Positions 1 to 6,693 of a stretch of DNA of 8,928 nucleotides are shown here, piece after piece. This DNA is from CAWUIH01 sp963922495 (GTDB lineage: Bacteria; Pseudomonadota; Gammaproteobacteria; Coxiellales; Coxiellaceae). The stretch covers positions 1 through 8,928 of the forward strand of contig CAWUIH010000063.1 of NCBI GenBank assembly GCA_963922495.1, given 5' to 3'. The notes below the pieces were generated by a model. That model searched no databases, was not told the origin of the DNA, and worked only from the letters and a program-made list of their open reading frames with translations. How positions within the stretch are numbered: the first letter of the stretch is position 1; every line of letters begins with the position of its first letter. The position numbers and the translations under genes were made by a program.

Positions 1-59
1 ATGCGGAACTGAAAGACGCGCTGCAAGCGTTTCATGACCAGTGGCAGGCGTTGGCTTGA
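1..59 (+). CDS. C-terminal tail of an unidentified protein (5' end outside window)
   Basis: The frame starting at position 3 stays open from the left edge to a TGA at 57-59 and encodes about 18 residues ending in FHDQWQALA. The stretch is rich in Ala, Leu, Gln and acidic residues and looks like an amphipathic terminal helix. It uses G/C-rich codons (GCG, CTG, GAC), unlike the A/T-rich DNA that follows, which suits the end of a real gene. Too little is present to name a family. It lies on the same strand as the oxidase genes but is separated from them by 282 nt, so it is probably a separate transcription unit. Confidence 0.5.
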   Translation, partial: AELKDALQAFHDQWQALA

Positions 60-255
60 TCAAATCGATTGGGAATCTAGGTAGGTGAATTGAAATTTTT
101 GAGGCTACTGCAACCTAGAAAAAGCTATAGTATTTGTATACACTAGATTTTTCTAATTCGACGATTTTAAAAAAGCATAGCTCAATCAATAGGCTATTTA
201 CGGTTGGCATCAAAACACCTGTGCATAATTTTTTTTTATGGCACCCCCACAAAAC

Positions 256-261
256 TATAAT
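256..261 (+). promoter_or_regulatory. Possible -10 element upstream of the oxidase operon
   Basis: A perfect TATAAT lies 80 nt before the cydA start codon. The matching -35 position (about 233-238) falls in a T-run and is a poor match to TTGACA. If this element is used, transcription would begin near 268 and the leader would contain the two hairpins described at 273-329. In DNA this A/T-rich a chance match is quite possible. Confidence 0.3.
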
Positions 262-272
262 TTTTATTATGG

Positions 273-329
273 ATTGCACTGTTCTATTCTTAGGCTAAAA
301 AGTATAAGTGCAATGGATTGCTTAGCAAT
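273..329 (+). promoter_or_regulatory. Two adjacent inverted repeats in the cydA leader
   Basis: ATTGCACT (273-280) is the exact reverse complement of AGTGCAAT (307-314), giving an 8-bp stem around a 26-nt loop. Directly after it, ATTGC (317-321) and GCAAT (325-329) form a 5-bp stem with a 3-nt loop that ends one base before the cydA Shine-Dalgarno sequence. The two structures share the word GGATTGC at 271-277 and 315-321, so alternative pairings are possible. A role in translation control or protein binding is inference. Confidence 0.35.
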
Positions 330-330
330 G

Positions 331-337
331 AGGGGTG
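331..337 (+). promoter_or_regulatory. Shine-Dalgarno site for cydA (GTG start)
   Basis: AGGGGTG lies four bases before the GTG at 342-344. It supports GTG as the start: the resulting N-terminus begins with the short segment expected before the conserved SRLQFA of CydA/CioA proteins. Confidence 0.6.
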
Positions 338-341
338 ATCC

Positions 342-1748
342 GTGTTATCAACACTTTTTTTGTCCAGATTACAATTTGCAATAACTATTACGTTTCATAT
401 CATATTTCCAGCACTCAGTATCGGCTTATCAACTTATGTGCTTATTACTGAGCTAATGTGGCTGAAAACCAAACGTGAGAAGTTTTATCAGACCTGTCGC
501 TTTTGGACCAAGATTTTGGCTCTTACCTTTGGAATGGGAATCATTTCAGGGTTTGCAATGGAATTTCAGTTAGGCACCAATTGGGGTGGCTTTGCTCGCA
601 TAGTCGGGCCTGTGCTGGGAGTATTGTTCACTGCGGAGGTGCTGACGGCTTTCTTCATAGAAGCAACCTTTCTTGGCTTTGCGTTATTCGGATGGAACCG
701 CATCAATAAGTACTTTCACCTTTTTTCAACGTTCATGGTGTGGTTCGGGGTAATGTTGTCTGCATTTTGGATTTTGGCAGCCAACTCCTGGATGCAAACT
801 CCCGCTGGGGTGACATTCAATCACAATCATTTTTCAGTATTCAGTTGGAAAGATGTAATTTTTAATCATTCAACTTTGATTAGATACACACATATGGTGC
901 TCGCAGCGTGGATAGCTACGGCTACTCTAATATTAGGAGTCAACTGCTATTACTTGATTAAAAAACGTCATCTTGATTTCGCTAAATTTAGTAGTAAATT
1001 CATGTTAATTGCGCTTGCCATTCTACTACCCATTCAAATATTTGTTGGAGATGAAGCAGGTCTAATTGATCACAAATATCAACCTATCAAAACAGCGGCG
1101 ATGGAGGGTGCTTGGAACACCCAACGTGGTGCGCCTATGCTACTTTTCGCTGATATTGAACAAAAACAAGCAAAAAATCGTTTTGAAATTGGTATCCCTC
1201 ATCTGGCCAGCCTAATTAATACTCACCAGTGGAACGGTGTATTACAAGGTTTACGCTCTGTTCCCGCCAAGGATCGTCCTTATGTTCCGCTGGTGTTTTA
1301 CAGTTTTCGAGTCATGGTTGCTTTTGGCTTGATTATTTTCGCTGTCGCTTTATTTGGAACCTACCTGCTTATTCGCGGAAAAGAACTGAAAAAATGGTTT
1401 CTACGAATAGGCGTGCTGATCACCCCAGTGGGATTAATTGCAATGATCGCCGGCTGGTATACTGCAGAAACTGGGAGACAACCATTCGTAGTTTATCATC
1501 TATTATCAACCACCAACGCGGTAACGCAGGTCCCAGTTAGTAAAGTTGTTGAAGGATTTATTGTGATACTCCTCATTTATGGAGTCATATTTGGTTATTT
1601 TTATAATCGTTACTTCTTAAAAACCATTATCAAAGGTCCTGGTGTTTACAATTTAAGCAGTCATAAGCCACGACTCCCATTGAAAACTTTCTTACGACGT
1701 TCGTTTAAAATCAAAAAAGGTCACTCACTATGGCACACACGGCGCTAA
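342..1748 (+). CDS. cydA: Cytochrome bd-type quinol oxidase subunit I (CioA-like)
   Basis: This is the haem-bearing subunit of a bd-family terminal oxidase in the inner membrane. It oxidises quinol and reduces oxygen to water. The 468 residues show the family's signature positions: His19 and His184 (equivalent to E. coli haem ligands His19 and His186), Met325 in FRVMV (equivalent to Met393), Glu99 and Glu107, quinol-loop Lys250 and Glu255 in a QPIKTAAMEGAW segment, and GRQP at 378-381. The quinol loop is short, unlike the 522-residue E. coli CydA, and segments such as FHIIFPA and NSWMQTPAG match the cyanide-insensitive CioA subgroup. That subgroup usually binds little or no haem d, but this cannot be decided from sequence. 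Several hydrophobic membrane helices are evident. The start is GTG with a good Shine-Dalgarno sequence. The gene overlaps cydB by 19 nt, so the two are co-transcribed and probably translationally coupled. cioA would be an equally valid symbol. Confidence 0.96.
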   Translation: MLSTLFLSRLQFAITITFHIIFPALSIGLSTYVLITELMWLKTKREKFYQTCRFWTKILALTFGMGIISGFAMEFQLGTNWGGFARIVGPVLGVLFTAEVLTAFFIEATFLGFALFGWNRINKYFHLFSTFMVWFGVMLSAFWILAANSWMQTPAGVTFNHNHFSVFSWKDVIFNHSTLIRYTHMVLAAWIATATLILGVNCYYLIKKRHLDFAKFSSKFMLIALAILLPIQIFVGDEAGLIDHKYQPIKTAAMEGAWNTQRGAPMLLFADIEQKQAKNRFEIGIPHLASLINTHQWNGVLQGLRSVPAKDRPYVPLVFYSFRVMVAFGLIIFAVALFGTYLLIRGKELKKWFLRIGVLITPVGLIAMIAGWYTAETGRQPFVVYHLLSTTNAVTQVPVSKVVEGFIVILLIYGVIFGYFYNRYFLKTIIKGPGVYNLSSHKPRLPLKTFLRRSFKIKKGHSLWHTRR

Positions 1749-2665
1749 TTTGGCTCATCATACTGAGTATTACTGGATTCTTATATCTGATTAGTGACGG
1801 TAGCGCTTTGGGAATGAGTGTGATGATTCCTTTCTTAAAGCCCAAATCACAACAAAAAGCAATGTCACTACTGCTGCCAGTTTGGGATTTGAATCAGACT
1901 TGGCTTGTGTACACATTAGCCGGCCTTTACGGTGGCTTTTCATTAGGGTTTTCGCTAATTATGAAGGATTTATATTTACCAGCTATATTCTTAGTGCTGA
2001 TGTTCATACTGCGAGGAGCAGCTATTGAATATGCATTGAAGAGTAAACAAAAGCGTTGGCTGTATGCGTTAGCTATTTTTTCAATGGTCATTTTGGGCAT
2101 GCAAGTTTATGTGATTAACAGCTTAATTGAAATTGTTTCCCCCAATTACTTACAACGATACGGACCTAACGTGATTTGGTTTGGTTATTTTCTTGGTGGT
2201 TTGGGGTATGTACTTTACATGCTATTACTTGGACTCAATTTTCTGAGAGAAAAACAAACAGTTAGGATTGAAAAGGTCCTACTAGTAGCGTTTATTGCAT
2301 CAATGATCGTTTTGTTTTCATTCTATGCGCCATTACGACACATCTGGATCCACGATCTGATACACGGTTCCTTCTATGGATATTTCCCGCTTATATTACT
2401 TGTAATGCTGCTCATTACTCATCCGTATGATAAGATATTTGGGTTATTGTTGAAATTCCAGGCTCTGATGTCCATCGGAGTGATCGAATTGCACTTTTTC
2501 CCTACTATTTTTCCAAATCACACCTCATATTTAACTGCTGCATCCAATCAGCATTCCTTACTGATTATGATTGTACTATCCTTCATCATGCTACCTTTAT
2601 TGTACATTACAATCACAATATTCAAACAGTATTTTCGTCACTATATGAGAAAAATCCATTATTAA
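1730..2665 (+). CDS. cydB: Cytochrome bd-type quinol oxidase subunit II (CioB-like), divergent
   Basis: This is the second membrane subunit of the bd-type oxidase and pairs with the preceding CydA. The ATG lies inside the end of cydA and is preceded by AAAAAAGG at 1713-1720 with nine bases of spacing. The 311 residues are mostly hydrophobic helices. Family landmarks are an N-terminal DG-x-x-LG motif (Asp23) and PVWDLNQTWLV (Asp53, equivalent to E. coli Asp58). The protein is clearly shorter than E. coli CydB (379 residues). The usual DGFDLG motif reads DGSALG: Ala26 stands where E. coli has Asp29, and the normally following Gly of WDGN is Leu54. The identity is secure from its position after cydA and these motifs, but it is a divergent member. 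No CydX-like small subunit follows, which is usual for the Cio type. cioB would be an equally valid symbol. Confidence 0.93.
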   Translation: MAHTALIWLIILSITGFLYLISDGSALGMSVMIPFLKPKSQQKAMSLLLPVWDLNQTWLVYTLAGLYGGFSLGFSLIMKDLYLPAIFLVLMFILRGAAIEYALKSKQKRWLYALAIFSMVILGMQVYVINSLIEIVSPNYLQRYGPNVIWFGYFLGGLGYVLYMLLLGLNFLREKQTVRIEKVLLVAFIASMIVLFSFYAPLRHIWIHDLIHGSFYGYFPLILLVMLLITHPYDKIFGLLLKFQALMSIGVIELHFFPTIFPNHTSYLTAASNQHSLLIMIVLSFIMLPLLYITITIFKQYFRHYMRKIHY

Positions 2666-2797
2666 TTCAGCAATTTATCAATAAATTCCAGAAATGTTTA
2701 CCTATTAGCTGAAAGTTCAATGATGATATTTCCACCATACAAATATGAATTTTCTAAACATGGAAGTGATCTTAATGATGTATATTAAGTATTATAG

Positions 2798-2825
2798 ATT
2801 ATCGCTATTTTCTAGCGAGGATAAT
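2798..2825. repeat. Bulged inverted repeat (hairpin) in the cydB-kinase gap
   Basis: TCGCTA (2802-2807) and TAGCGA (2813-2818) form a perfect 6-bp stem around a 5-nt loop. ATTA (2798-2801) and TAAT (2822-2825) extend it by four pairs across a 3-nt bulge. No T-run follows on the + strand. It could be a weak terminator for cydAB, an RNA structure or an operator. Its function is unknown. Confidence 0.4.
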
Positions 2826-2918
2826 AGCCCAAACAAGGACCCATAAACAACTATAAAATTCAACTCAAAACCAAGGACGATGTTCTATGTAAGACCCAAA
2901 CACAACGTAGTAGATAAA

Positions 2919-2965
2919 TTTAATATCATCTTAACTATCTCTTTTTATTATTAAAGACTCTTAAG
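2919..2965 (+). promoter_or_regulatory. TTAA direct repeats resembling PmrA-type boxes upstream of the kinase gene
   Basis: TTAA occurs at 2920-2923 and 2931-2934, exactly 11 nt apart, in the context TTTAATATC, two bases, CTTAACTAT. The PmrA site described for Legionella and Coxiella secretion genes is a tandem of cTTAATatT spaced by two bases, so the first half matches well and the second half partly. A second pair, TTAA at 2951-2954 and 2961-2964, has a 10-nt period and ends about 25 nt before the TATAAT at 2991. Either pair could be chance in such A/T-rich DNA. No pmrA gene is visible in the window. Confidence 0.3.
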
Positions 2966-2990
2966 TGATAAACTCTAAAAAAATTTTTTG

Positions 2991-2996
2991 TATAAT
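2991..2996 (+). promoter_or_regulatory. Probable -10 element of the kinase gene
   Basis: This is a perfect TATAAT 44 nt before the kinase ATG. No good TTGACA lies 16-18 nt upstream (the position reads ATAAAC). That suits an activator-dependent promoter, but chance occurrence is possible. Transcription would begin near 3003 and leave a leader of about 38 nt. Confidence 0.45.
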
Positions 2997-3040
2997 GAAA
3001 TAAAATCATATACTCAGTAATCACGCCGAAAAGGTAACGT

Positions 3041-5041
3041 ATGAGACAAAAAAGTTCATCACCCATAGTGAAATCCCCTAGCGGCAAGCGATACAAGATT
3101 GACTTCAATAAAGTATTGGGGCAAGGAAATTTCGGAACAGTCTATACGGGACATCCAATCTCGACAAAAGAAAAAACTGATCAAAAGCCACCATCAACAA
3201 CGCACGCAAAGCCCGTAGCAGTTAAAGTGATACCCAGAAAACTATTCTCACAGTCTGAATACAATATATTCCGTCGATTTTATGAAAGCGAAGAGCCTAT
3301 TCCTGTAAACATAGACAAGAAACCAAAGATCCTTTGGATAATGCAACTGATCCCTGGAAAACAGCTAATAAATGATCGTGATGAAATTCACCCGTTGATA
3401 AAAAAAATGTGCTATCTTCAACGACTCGAGACTATTCTTCAAATATGTGAAAAATTAAATGCATTACATCGCCCAACTTCAGGACCCTCAGTAACACATA
3501 ATGATCTCAAGGGCACTAATATATTATTAGATGAGAAAGGAGAACCCCACATAATAGATTTTGGAGTAGCAGACGAAAAACAAGGCCCCGAAGCCACTAC
3601 TATCACCACAAAATTAAAGGGTACTCCACTGTATATGGCCCCAGAGGTGCATGAAGGAAAATATTCAGAAAAAACAGATACTTATTCTATGGCGGCAGTT
3701 TTTTTAATCATGTTAGGAGCTACAAATCCTTTCAAAAACAAATATGCAACAGACGAAAAACACAGAACTGATAAAAAATCAGTAAGACAACGTCATATTA
3801 GCAACGCTGATTACTGCTTTGATGGATTAATAAAGCCACCCAATGAAGATTCGTGTGATCTTAAGTTACTCCCTTTAGTCCGAAAATTTTTAAACCGAAT
3901 GCAAAAAAAACAGCCTGAAGAGCGTCCCAATTGTCCCAAATGTATAAAATTTTTTCAGCTGTTAATATTATTTCTGCAAGAGACTCAAGATAATAGCGCA
4001 AAATACACTTATAATGTCGAGATATACTATGCAAAAATGACTCTATTATGCTATGGACTATGGAATTTAGTCACTAACAACGACAACAAAAAATCTAAAA
4101 CAACCTTACGTATATTTGAAAATTCATTTGCAGAAATTCCCAGAGCAATTATCATACTTGGGTTCGCGGGTGATAGGCTATCCAATTATCTTGAGGTATT
4201 TGTTAAAGCATTTGTAAGATCGCCAGGAGAAAATCATAAGTATGCTCAAGCCATTAGAATTCTATACGATAGCAAATCAGCAGTTCCCAGCTCGATCTCA
4301 AGGATGGCAAAATTTGACGAAAATGGGAAAAATTATGCAAAGGCTCTTAGCATTAAACACAAACATATTCCCAAAGCAATCCTTATAATTGAGAATCAGT
4401 TAGTTAATTACCTGGAACCATTTGTCAAAGCATTCTCAAGCTCGCCGGAAGAAAATTGTAAGTATGCTCAAGCCATTTGTATTCTATCCCGCCAGCAATT
4501 GCTGGATACTAGCTTGATCTCAACAATGGCAGAATTTAACCAAAATGCTATAAATTATGCAACAGCCATCATTGTTCTACATCAAAAAGGTGTATTACGC
4601 GATTATATTCATATATTAAGGGATAATGGAACGATGAAAAAATCCGGAGGAAGAAAGGCAAAATACTTTGCAACAATTATTTCGAAGTTTCCAAGCATTC
4701 TACCAAAAGAAAATCCGATAATCGCTAATCTAATAAATTCTTCAGCAGGGTTAGAGGATTATCTGGATCAACAAACAATATCACAGCTGAAAAAGTTAAT
4801 ATATTACTTCATCTCACATAGAGAAAAATTGAAACCTAAAGGAAATATAGATATAGTCACGATTACAGAACTAGTTTTAAACAAAATAGCGGCTTTAAAC
4901 AAATTACTAAAACAAGAAAAAGCTACCCAAATTAACTCTGTTTATCGATTTTTCTTCGGGGGAAAACCAAGAAAAGGACACCTATCAAAAACAATCAGCG
5001 ATTATAAAATGTCGGGTAGTCCATTTATTTGTTTACCTTAA
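3041..5041 (+). CDS. Eukaryotic-type Ser/Thr protein kinase with C-terminal helical repeats; candidate secreted effector
   Basis: The predicted activity is transfer of ATP phosphate to Ser/Thr of a protein target. The kinase domain (about residues 18-313) looks complete: glycine loop GQGNFG (27-32), VAVK with Lys62, catalytic HND (153-155) with Lys157 and Asn160, DFG (173-175), APE (200-202), Asp213 in the DTYSM segment and a late Arg295. HND replaces the usual HRD, so it is a non-RD kinase. Residues about 320-666 hold no domain I recognise. They contain two copies of a roughly 75-residue unit (366-442 and 443-516) and five YA or YFA helices (401, 432, 475, 506, 542). There is no signal peptide or membrane segment. 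The last residues, SPFICLP, include hydrophobic positions near the end, a weak parallel to Dot/Icm signals. AAGG at 3031-3034 precedes the ATG by six bases. The gene is visibly A/T-rich and sits alone between housekeeping genes, as effectors such as the Legionella LegK kinases often do. Kinase assignment is firm; effector status is inference. Confidence 0.92.
   Translation: MRQKSSSPIVKSPSGKRYKIDFNKVLGQGNFGTVYTGHPISTKEKTDQKPPSTTHAKPVAVKVIPRKLFSQSEYNIFRRFYESEEPIPVNIDKKPKILWIMQLIPGKQLINDRDEIHPLIKKMCYLQRLETILQICEKLNALHRPTSGPSVTHNDLKGTNILLDEKGEPHIIDFGVADEKQGPEATTITTKLKGTPLYMAPEVHEGKYSEKTDTYSMAAVFLIMLGATNPFKNKYATDEKHRTDKKSVRQRHISNADYCFDGLIKPPNEDSCDLKLLPLVRKFLNRMQKKQPEERPNCPKCIKFFQLLILFLQETQDNSAKYTYNVEIYYAKMTLLCYGLWNLVTNNDNKKSKTTLRIFENSFAEIPRAIIILGFAGDRLSNYLEVFVKAFVRSPGENHKYAQAIRILYDSKSAVPSSISRMAKFDENGKNYAKALSIKHKHIPKAILIIENQLVNYLEPFVKAFSSSPEENCKYAQAICILSRQQLLDTSLISTMAEFNQNAINYATAIIVLHQKGVLRDYIHILRDNGTMKKSGGRKAKYFATIISKFPSILPKENPIIANLINSSAGLEDYLDQQTISQLKKLIYYFISHREKLKPKGNIDIVTITELVLNKIAALNKLLKQEKATQINSVYRFFFGGKPRKGHLSKTISDYKMSGSPFICLP
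4136..4588 (+). repeat. Tandem in-gene duplication in the kinase C-terminal region
   Basis: Copy 1 covers 4136-4366 (residues 366-442) and copy 2 covers 4367-4588 (residues 443-516). Both copies begin I-P-[RK]-A-I and contain N-Y-L-E, F-V-K-A-F, S-P-x-E-N, K-Y-A-Q-A-I and a second YA helix 31 residues later. A 19-nt stretch is identical at 4237-4255 and 4459-4477, exactly 222 nt (74 codons) apart. A three-residue insertion in copy 1 explains its greater length. The retained DNA identity suggests a duplication that is not very old, or constraint on this helix. Confidence 0.8.
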
Positions 5042-5134
5042 GCTGCTACTCTAAATTAGTATCGATCAATAATCCTAGAAAAAGCAGTTGGATCACAGTT
5101 TCTGACGTGATTGTATGTTGGTGGTTTGAGAGAG

Positions 5135-6544
5135 TTATACTTTATGGTTGATTTTAAGGTAATTTTCAGCCTGTATCAGTCGTTTTAGCACACGTTTCCG
5201 ACCCAAAAGATGCAATGTGCTATCAATCGAAGGAGAGACCACTCCACCAGTCACAGCAATACGAATTGGTTGCGCCAATTTACCCAGTTTTAAGTCAAAT
5301 TCACTGGCAACCGACTTGATCACACTACTAATACGATCTTTATTCCACGTTTCTAATTCACTCAGTTGTCGCTGAACAGCCCGTAATGGCGCTATTAATT
5401 CTACTTTAAAAAACTTTTTGACCGCTTTTTGATCATATTCAGTGACTGCCTTATAAAAGTATTCACTGTGAATGGCCATCTCACGCAATGTTTTATAACG
5501 ATCTACTTGCAAATCGATAACTGCTTGTAAAGAGGGGCCATCGCGGTAGTCACATCCAAGCGCCCTAAACTGATCAGCCAATAAAGGTGCTAGACCTCGT
5601 GGTGGCTCACTTTTAAGGTAGTGTTGATTAATCCACAGCAACTTCTCAGGGTCAAAAGCCGCTGGGGAATGACTCACCTTGTCCAGTCCAAAAAAAGTAA
5701 TCATTTCCTGACGGGAAAAAATTTCTTGATTACCATGAGACCAACCTAATCGCACTAAGTAATTCAATAGCGCCTGAGGTAAAAAACCATCATCCCGGTA
5801 CTCAAGCACGCCAACGGCGGCATGTCGCTTTGATAATCGCTTGCCATCTGCACCCAAAATCATTGGCACGTGGGCATATTGAGGGATGTTTGCGTTGAGT
5901 GCTTTTAAGATATTAATTTGTCGTGGAGTGTTATTAATGTGATCATCTCCTCGGATGACATGCGAAATTTTCATATCCCAATCGTCAACAACCACAGTCA
6001 AATTGTAAGTCGGCACACCATCACTACGCGCAATAATCAAATCGTCAAGCTCGGTGTTGCTCACCGATATCTCACCCCTCAGCAAATCGGTGAACGTTAC
6101 CATACCTTGTTCAGGATTACGGAAACGCACTACAAATGTATCTGCTGATTGAATTTGCTTATCCCGACAATGACCGTCATAACGCGGCTTTATTTTGCGG
6201 GCAAGCTGACTTTCACGCAATGCAGCAAGTCGCTCTTTGGAACAGGTACACCGATACGCGTGACCACGGTCGATCAAATTTTGGACAGCGGCGCGATAGC
6301 AATCGAAACGCTGCGTTTGATAAAACGGCCCCTCATCATAATCCAACTGTAGCCACTCCATACTATTCAAAATAGCTTCAATAGATGATTGCGTGGAGCG
6401 CTCCAGATCGGTATCTTCTATACGTAAAATAAATTTACCCTGATACTGACGAGCATACAACCAAGAAAATAGTGCAGTCCTAGCACCTCCAATATGTAAG
6501 GTTCCCGTGGGGCTGGGCGCAAATCTTGTTCTAACTTCTGTCAT
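5135..6544 (-). CDS. gltX: Glutamyl-tRNA synthetase
   Basis: This cytoplasmic class I aminoacyl-tRNA synthetase charges tRNA-Glu with glutamate using ATP. From the chosen ATG the protein has 469 residues, against 471 in E. coli, and it aligns throughout by eye. The N-terminal RFAPSPTGTLHIGG holds the HIGH-type motif (17-20). RIEDTDLERS follows, then VVVDDWD, VIRGDDHINNTPRQ, and the KMSKS-type KRLSKRH at 235-241; the anticodon-binding part is C-terminal. The zinc site keeps Cys99, Cys101 and Cys126, but the fourth ligand, His127 in E. coli, is Asp128 here. The frame stays open upstream to a GTG at 6607, adding 21 residues. I prefer the ATG at 6544 because MTEVRTRFAPSPTG matches the family N-terminus. 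Neither start has a clear Shine-Dalgarno sequence. The gene converges with the kinase gene across 93 nt and diverges from the ankyrin gene. Confidence 0.97.
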   Translation of the reverse strand: MTEVRTRFAPSPTGTLHIGGARTALFSWLYARQYQGKFILRIEDTDLERSTQSSIEAILNSMEWLQLDYDEGPFYQTQRFDCYRAAVQNLIDRGHAYRCTCSKERLAALRESQLARKIKPRYDGHCRDKQIQSADTFVVRFRNPEQGMVTFTDLLRGEISVSNTELDDLIIARSDGVPTYNLTVVVDDWDMKISHVIRGDDHINNTPRQINILKALNANIPQYAHVPMILGADGKRLSKRHAAVGVLEYRDDGFLPQALLNYLVRLGWSHGNQEIFSRQEMITFFGLDKVSHSPAAFDPEKLLWINQHYLKSEPPRGLAPLLADQFRALGCDYRDGPSLQAVIDLQVDRYKTLREMAIHSEYFYKAVTEYDQKAVKKFFKVELIAPLRAVQRQLSELETWNKDRISSVIKSVASEFDLKLGKLAQPIRIAVTGGVVSPSIDSTLHLLGRKRVLKRLIQAENYLKINHKV

Positions 6545-6591
6545 GGGTGCATAGCTTACACTACAGCACGCGTAGAATGCCAGAACCATCC

Positions 6592-6603
6592 CATCTATAG
6601 ATG
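6592..6603. promoter_or_regulatory. Perfect 12-bp palindrome between gltX and the ankyrin gene
   Basis: CATCTATAGATG reads identically on both strands. It lies in the divergent gap, 48 nt upstream of the preferred gltX start and about 105 nt upstream of the preferred ankyrin start. It could be an operator for a dimeric regulator, or chance. If gltX were translated from the upstream GTG it would lie inside the coding frame. Confidence 0.25.
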
Positions 6604-6693
6604 CCACAAAGACATTAAATACCTAAATTGCAAACACTATGTGGCTTTCCTCCCCTCTCATCTATGATATGATTGGCGAAAAATCATCACTAT

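Larger units (their letters stand above)
2666..3040. other. 375-nt A/T-rich intergenic region between cydB and the kinase gene
   Basis: No convincing gene is present. The longest small + frame I noticed is 22 codons from an ATG at 2720 and lacks a ribosome binding site. Near the left end, TTCAGC (2666-2671) can pair with GCTGAA (2708-2713), enclosing an all-A/T hairpin AATTTAT (2672-2678) with ATAAATT (2681-2687). Neither structure has a following T-run, so neither is a standard terminator. The centre holds a stronger hairpin, and the right third holds the TTAA repeats and TATAAT, listed separately. Confidence 0.6.

Noticed and set aside
77..118. CTAGGT at 77-82 and ACCTAG at 113-118 as a terminator for the leftmost gene.
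   Set aside because: The stem is only 6 bp around a 30-nt loop and has no T-run after it; an inner GTAG/CTAC pairing is also weak.
204..229. TTGGCA at 204-209 with CATAAT at 224-229 as the cydA promoter.
   Set aside because: The spacing is only 14 nt, too short for a standard sigma-70 promoter.
2720..2788. A 22-codon + frame starting at ATG 2720 after cydB, considered as a CydX-like small subunit.
   Set aside because: It has no ribosome binding site, is polar and charged without a membrane helix, and CioAB-type oxidases usually lack CydX.
5043..5111. Short inverted repeats (CTGCT with AGCAG; ATCAC with GTGAT) between the kinase and gltX as a bidirectional terminator.
   Set aside because: Both stems are 5 bp, A/T-containing, without T-runs on either strand, and so within chance expectation.
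5918..6375. Overlapping + strand frames inside gltX, and similar frames inside cydA and the epimerase gene.
   Set aside because: They lie opposite or out of frame with genes of strong family identity and show no recognisable protein features.
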